Below the pieces are notes generated by a model. It made no database searches. It worked only from the letters and a program-made list of their open reading frames with translations, and was not told the origin of the DNA. This document shows positions 4,595-6,243 of a stretch of DNA of 6,243 bases, one piece after another. The stretch comes from Cellulomonadaceae bacterium (GTDB lineage: Bacteria > Actinomycetota > Actinomycetes > Actinomycetales > Cellulomonadaceae): positions 1 through 6,243 of the forward strand of contig JAITCS010000055.1 of assembly GCA_031282935.1 (NCBI GenBank). The letters run 5' to 3'. Within the stretch, counting starts at the first letter, position 1. Every line of letters begins with the position of its first letter. The position numbers were made by a program, and so were the translations under genes.

Positions 4595-5788
4595 GTGAGC
4601 GTAATTGCTGGCCAAAAACATGGTCGTCATCTCGCCCCCCGCAAGGTAACCGCGCCGCTGACCGAAATCGCGCAAGTGGTGGTTTCCGAATCCATGCAAC
4701 GCCGTACCGCCGTTTTGGCGACTACCGGCGGCATCCTTATCTCCGCGTTTGGCCCTGCCACCGCGACCCTGAACCCTGACGCACTGAACTCTGACGCGAA
4801 CACGGGCACCTTTGATCTGTCCGCGCTGCGCACCCGTGTGGACGCGTTCACCGCCGCCGTTGACCCCGCTCTCATCGCCCCCGTCGTCACCGTGGCGGCT
4901 GATTCCGACGTTGAGGTCGAGGCGCTGCTGTCCACTGGGGTGGCCGCCGTGGCCGCGACCCCGGCCCCTGGCGTTGGCGGTGTCGGCGGTATCGAGGCCG
5001 AAGGCGCCATCGGAATCGCGCCCATGACCTTGGCCCTTGACCGCAGCGACCGCGCTTCGCGCACTGGTGCTCGCACCGAACTGGCTGCTTTCGACCTTGA
5101 CCTCGACGGCGGTTGGGAGGGCGGTGCCGACCTCGGGTTTGACGCGCCTGTGCCACTGCCCGGTTTGACCGGCGCTGACGAGGACGGGTTTGGCGCTCCC
5201 ACGGATGAGTTTTTCCCAGAGTTTCCTGACCTGACTTTGCCCGTGATCACCCCGCCGGTGATCGCCATTCCGGCGCCGGAACCGGAGGTCGTGCCCGAGC
5301 CGGTTGCTCCCGTGACGCCGGTTGCCCCTATCGCTCCCGTGGCGCCTGTCGCTCCCGTCACCCCGGTGACGCCAATCGCGCCGCCGGTCGAAACGACCCC
5401 GCCAGCCGCGATCACCCCGCCGCCCGCCCAGAACACCGCCCCGCCCGCAACCGTGGCCGGCAACGAGGTTCTTGAGAAAGCGGCCACGCTGGTTGGCATC
5501 CCCTACCGCGCTGGCGGCAGCTCGCAGGCCGGCTTCGACTGCTCCGGCTTCACGCAGTATGTGTTCGGCGCCCTGGGCGTTGATTTGCCTCGCACCTCGC
5601 GCGCTCAGAAGAACGCTGGCACCATCGTTTCGGCCTCGGAAGCGCGGCCCGGCGACTTGATCTGGAGCCCTGGCCACGTGGCGATTTACGCTGGCAACGG
5701 CACCCAGATTGACGCCCCTCGCCCCGGCCGTTCGGTGCAGTTCCGAAACATCTGGCAGCGGAATCCGGTTTTCGTTCGCGTTGGTTAG
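4595..5788 (+). CDS. secreted NlpC/P60 cell-wall endopeptidase
   Basis: This 397-residue exported protein probably cleaves peptide stems of peptidoglycan. It starts with GTG, fixed by the GAGAGG site 8 bases upstream. The N-terminus is a long basic segment (residues 1-37, with GRHLAPRK and QRR). A hydrophobic stretch TAVLATTGGILISAF (38-52) and a likely cleavage site after ATA (55-57) follow, as in Sec-exported actinobacterial hydrolases. Residues 58-215 form an Ala/Gly/Asp-rich region with no recognised domain. Residues 216-288 are a Pro-rich linker of PVAP and PVTP units. The NlpC/P60 domain covers about 289-397, with the catalytic Cys C316 in GFDCSGF, an LPRTSRAQ segment at 331-338, PGDLIWSPGHVAIY at 352-365 with H361, and D373 in the third-residue position. 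No LysM, SH3 or other wall-binding domain is visible, so the central region or linker may fix its location. Expression is probably controlled by the c-di-AMP riboswitch in its leader. Confidence 0.93.
   Translation: MSVIAGQKHGRHLAPRKVTAPLTEIAQVVVSESMQRRTAVLATTGGILISAFGPATATLNPDALNSDANTGTFDLSALRTRVDAFTAAVDPALIAPVVTVAADSDVEVEALLSTGVAAVAATPAPGVGGVGGIEAEGAIGIAPMTLALDRSDRASRTGARTELAAFDLDLDGGWEGGADLGFDAPVPLPGLTGADEDGFGAPTDEFFPEFPDLTLPVITPPVIAIPAPEPEVVPEPVAPVTPVAPIAPVAPVAPVTPVTPIAPPVETTPPAAITPPPAQNTAPPATVAGNEVLEKAATLVGIPYRAGGSSQAGFDCSGFTQYVFGALGVDLPRTSRAQKNAGTIVSASEARPGDLIWSPGHVAIYAGNGTQIDAPRPGRSVQFRNIWQRNPVFVRVG
5300..5386 (+). repeat. degenerate Pro-Val/Ala-Pro coding repeat in the P60 linker
   Basis: Residues 236-264 repeat short units of the form P-V-A-P, P-V-T-P and P-I-A-P. 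The DNA shows variants of CTCCCGT, ACGCCGGT and GCGCCTGT, with synonymous differences between copies. Such linkers often span the cell wall or vary in length between strains by slippage. Here the codon variation would limit slippage. Confidence 0.7.
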
Positions 5789-5992
5789 CCTAATAGGTTA
5801 GTGTGTTGGTTTCGTTGGTTGAGCCTGTGTCGGTCGCTCTGCTCCCTATTCCCTCCTGCCTCGGTAGAGTCCGCGCGCGGCCTCTCCTCTCGGGCTGCGT
5901 CGTCCACCGAAACCACCACCTAAAGGGGCCGATAATTGTGACACTCGCGCCTGGTAAGCGTGCCAGGGCGGGAAATGGCCTAGCATAGCCTT
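5789..5992. other. 204-base intergenic gap between the P60 and usp genes
   Basis: No gene is supported. A clear terminator for the P60 gene is not visible: only a weak CCTAATAGG symmetry follows the stop. A bulged inverted repeat CGCCTGG/CCAGGGCG (5948-5970) sits just upstream of the usp -10 hexamer. The open frame at 5803-5988 looks like chance. Confidence 0.6.
5981..5986 (+). promoter_or_regulatory. -10 hexamer of the usp gene, probably leaderless
   Basis: TAGCAT lies 6 bases before the ATG at 5993, the same spacing as at prmA. No Shine-Dalgarno sequence is present and the -35 region is poor. The bulged inverted repeat at 5948-5970 covers the place where a -35 would lie, so a regulator could act there. 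Confidence 0.5.
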
Positions 5993-6243
5993 ATGACACG
6001 CCCGGAATCAGTGCTGGTTGGAGTGGACGGCTCCCCAACTAGTATGTACACGCTGGACTGGGCGGCTGCTTTCGCGCAGCGCCTCGGGTGGAGCCTGCAC
6101 ATTGTCTATTGTTACTCGCCGCCGCAATGGTTGGGGGAGTCCGGCGGTGGCGTTGACCCCAACGCGGCTGAGCCGTCGGTTGAGGCGAACGCGCGGCAGA
6201 TTTTGGCGCAGGCCAAAGAGCGCGTTGCGGAGTTGGGCATCCC
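5993..6243 (+). CDS. universal stress protein UspA family (5' part, truncated by window end)
   Basis: The 83 complete codons visible give an N-terminus typical of the UspA fold: a first beta strand SVLVGVDGSPTS (residues 6-17) whose Asp usually contacts ATP, a helix TLDWAAAFAQRLGWSL, and a second strand LHIVYCYSP. A longer, charged helix (VEANARQILAQAKERVAEL) ends the visible part. The ATP-binding GxxG motif of the family would lie beyond the edge, so nucleotide binding and the number of Usp domains (one or two) cannot be judged. Usp proteins are cytoplasmic and help cells survive stress and slow growth. The start is supported by the UspA alignment and the nearby TAGCAT hexamer. Confidence 0.9.
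   Translation, partial: MTRPESVLVGVDGSPTSMYTLDWAAAFAQRLGWSLHIVYCYSPPQWLGESGGGVDPNAAEPSVEANARQILAQAKERVAELGI

Noticed and set aside
5300..5386. The repetitive stretch as a possible CRISPR or tandem-repeat element.
   Set aside because: It is in frame with the P60 gene and encodes a Pro-rich linker. Units are short and degenerate, with no spacers.
4589..5677. A 362-residue open frame on the - strand opposite the P60 gene.
   Set aside because: It is the antisense shadow of a GC-rich gene: it is rich in G, R and H, has no recognisable domain, and lies over a clear NlpC/P60 gene with a signal peptide.
5807..5915. TGGTTTCG and CGAAACCA as an inverted repeat between the P60 and usp genes.
   Set aside because: Eight bases separated by 93 is weak, and one arm lies in a locally repetitive GTTGGTT stretch, so chance is the simpler explanation.
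5803..5988. A 61-residue open frame upstream of usp.
   Set aside because: No ribosome binding site, no similarity, and it runs through the usp promoter.

Overview
The window comes from the chromosome of a Gram-positive, moderately GC-rich bacterium, most probably an actinomycete (Actinomycetota). The evidence is a phosphoserine aminotransferase of the mycobacterial type, a secreted NlpC/P60 hydrolase with a long basic signal peptide behind a ydaO-type (cyclic di-AMP) riboswitch, and four genes whose start codons lie only 6 to 8 bases after a TAnnnT -10 hexamer, the arrangement of leaderless actinobacterial genes. The genus cannot be fixed from the sequence alone.

Layout, left to right. Bases 2-181 are the 3' end of an unrecognised, AT-rich reading frame on the + strand (66 of the first 180 bases are G or C). 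Bases 182-309 hold no gene I can support. prmA (ribosomal protein L11 methyltransferase, - strand, 310-1275) and an MFS_3-type exporter (+ strand, 1378-2628) diverge from a 102-base gap, and each has a -10-like hexamer close to its start. The exporter converges with serC (- strand, 2641-3777) across 12 bases, with no visible terminator.

Bases 3778-4594 form an 817-base non-coding block, the most unusual part of the window. It holds the serC promoter, three same-strand TGGCATT words plus a fourth variant, several strong inverted repeats (3908-3924, 3954-4024, 4079-4108, 4218-4236), a weak candidate promoter (4255-4282), and a c-di-AMP riboswitch aptamer (about 4331-4583) directly in front of the ribosome binding site of an NlpC/P60 cell-wall hydrolase (4595-5788). 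The closing helix of the aptamer includes the first three bases of the Shine-Dalgarno sequence. Its 5' strand can instead pair with a second segment, so a translational OFF switch can be read from the sequence. A 204-base gap follows, then the start of a universal stress protein gene (5993 to the window end, truncated).

The genes do not form one pathway or operon; each appears to be its own transcription unit. prmA acts on the ribosome, serC in serine (and possibly vitamin B6) synthesis, the exporter in efflux, and the P60 protein in peptidoglycan remodelling under presumed c-di-AMP control. The clearest regulatory contrast is between the probably leaderless genes (prmA, exporter, serC, usp) and the one gene with a long structured leader and a Shine-Dalgarno site (the P60 hydrolase). 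I saw no clear new enzyme system. The non-coding block is the best candidate for undescribed biology.
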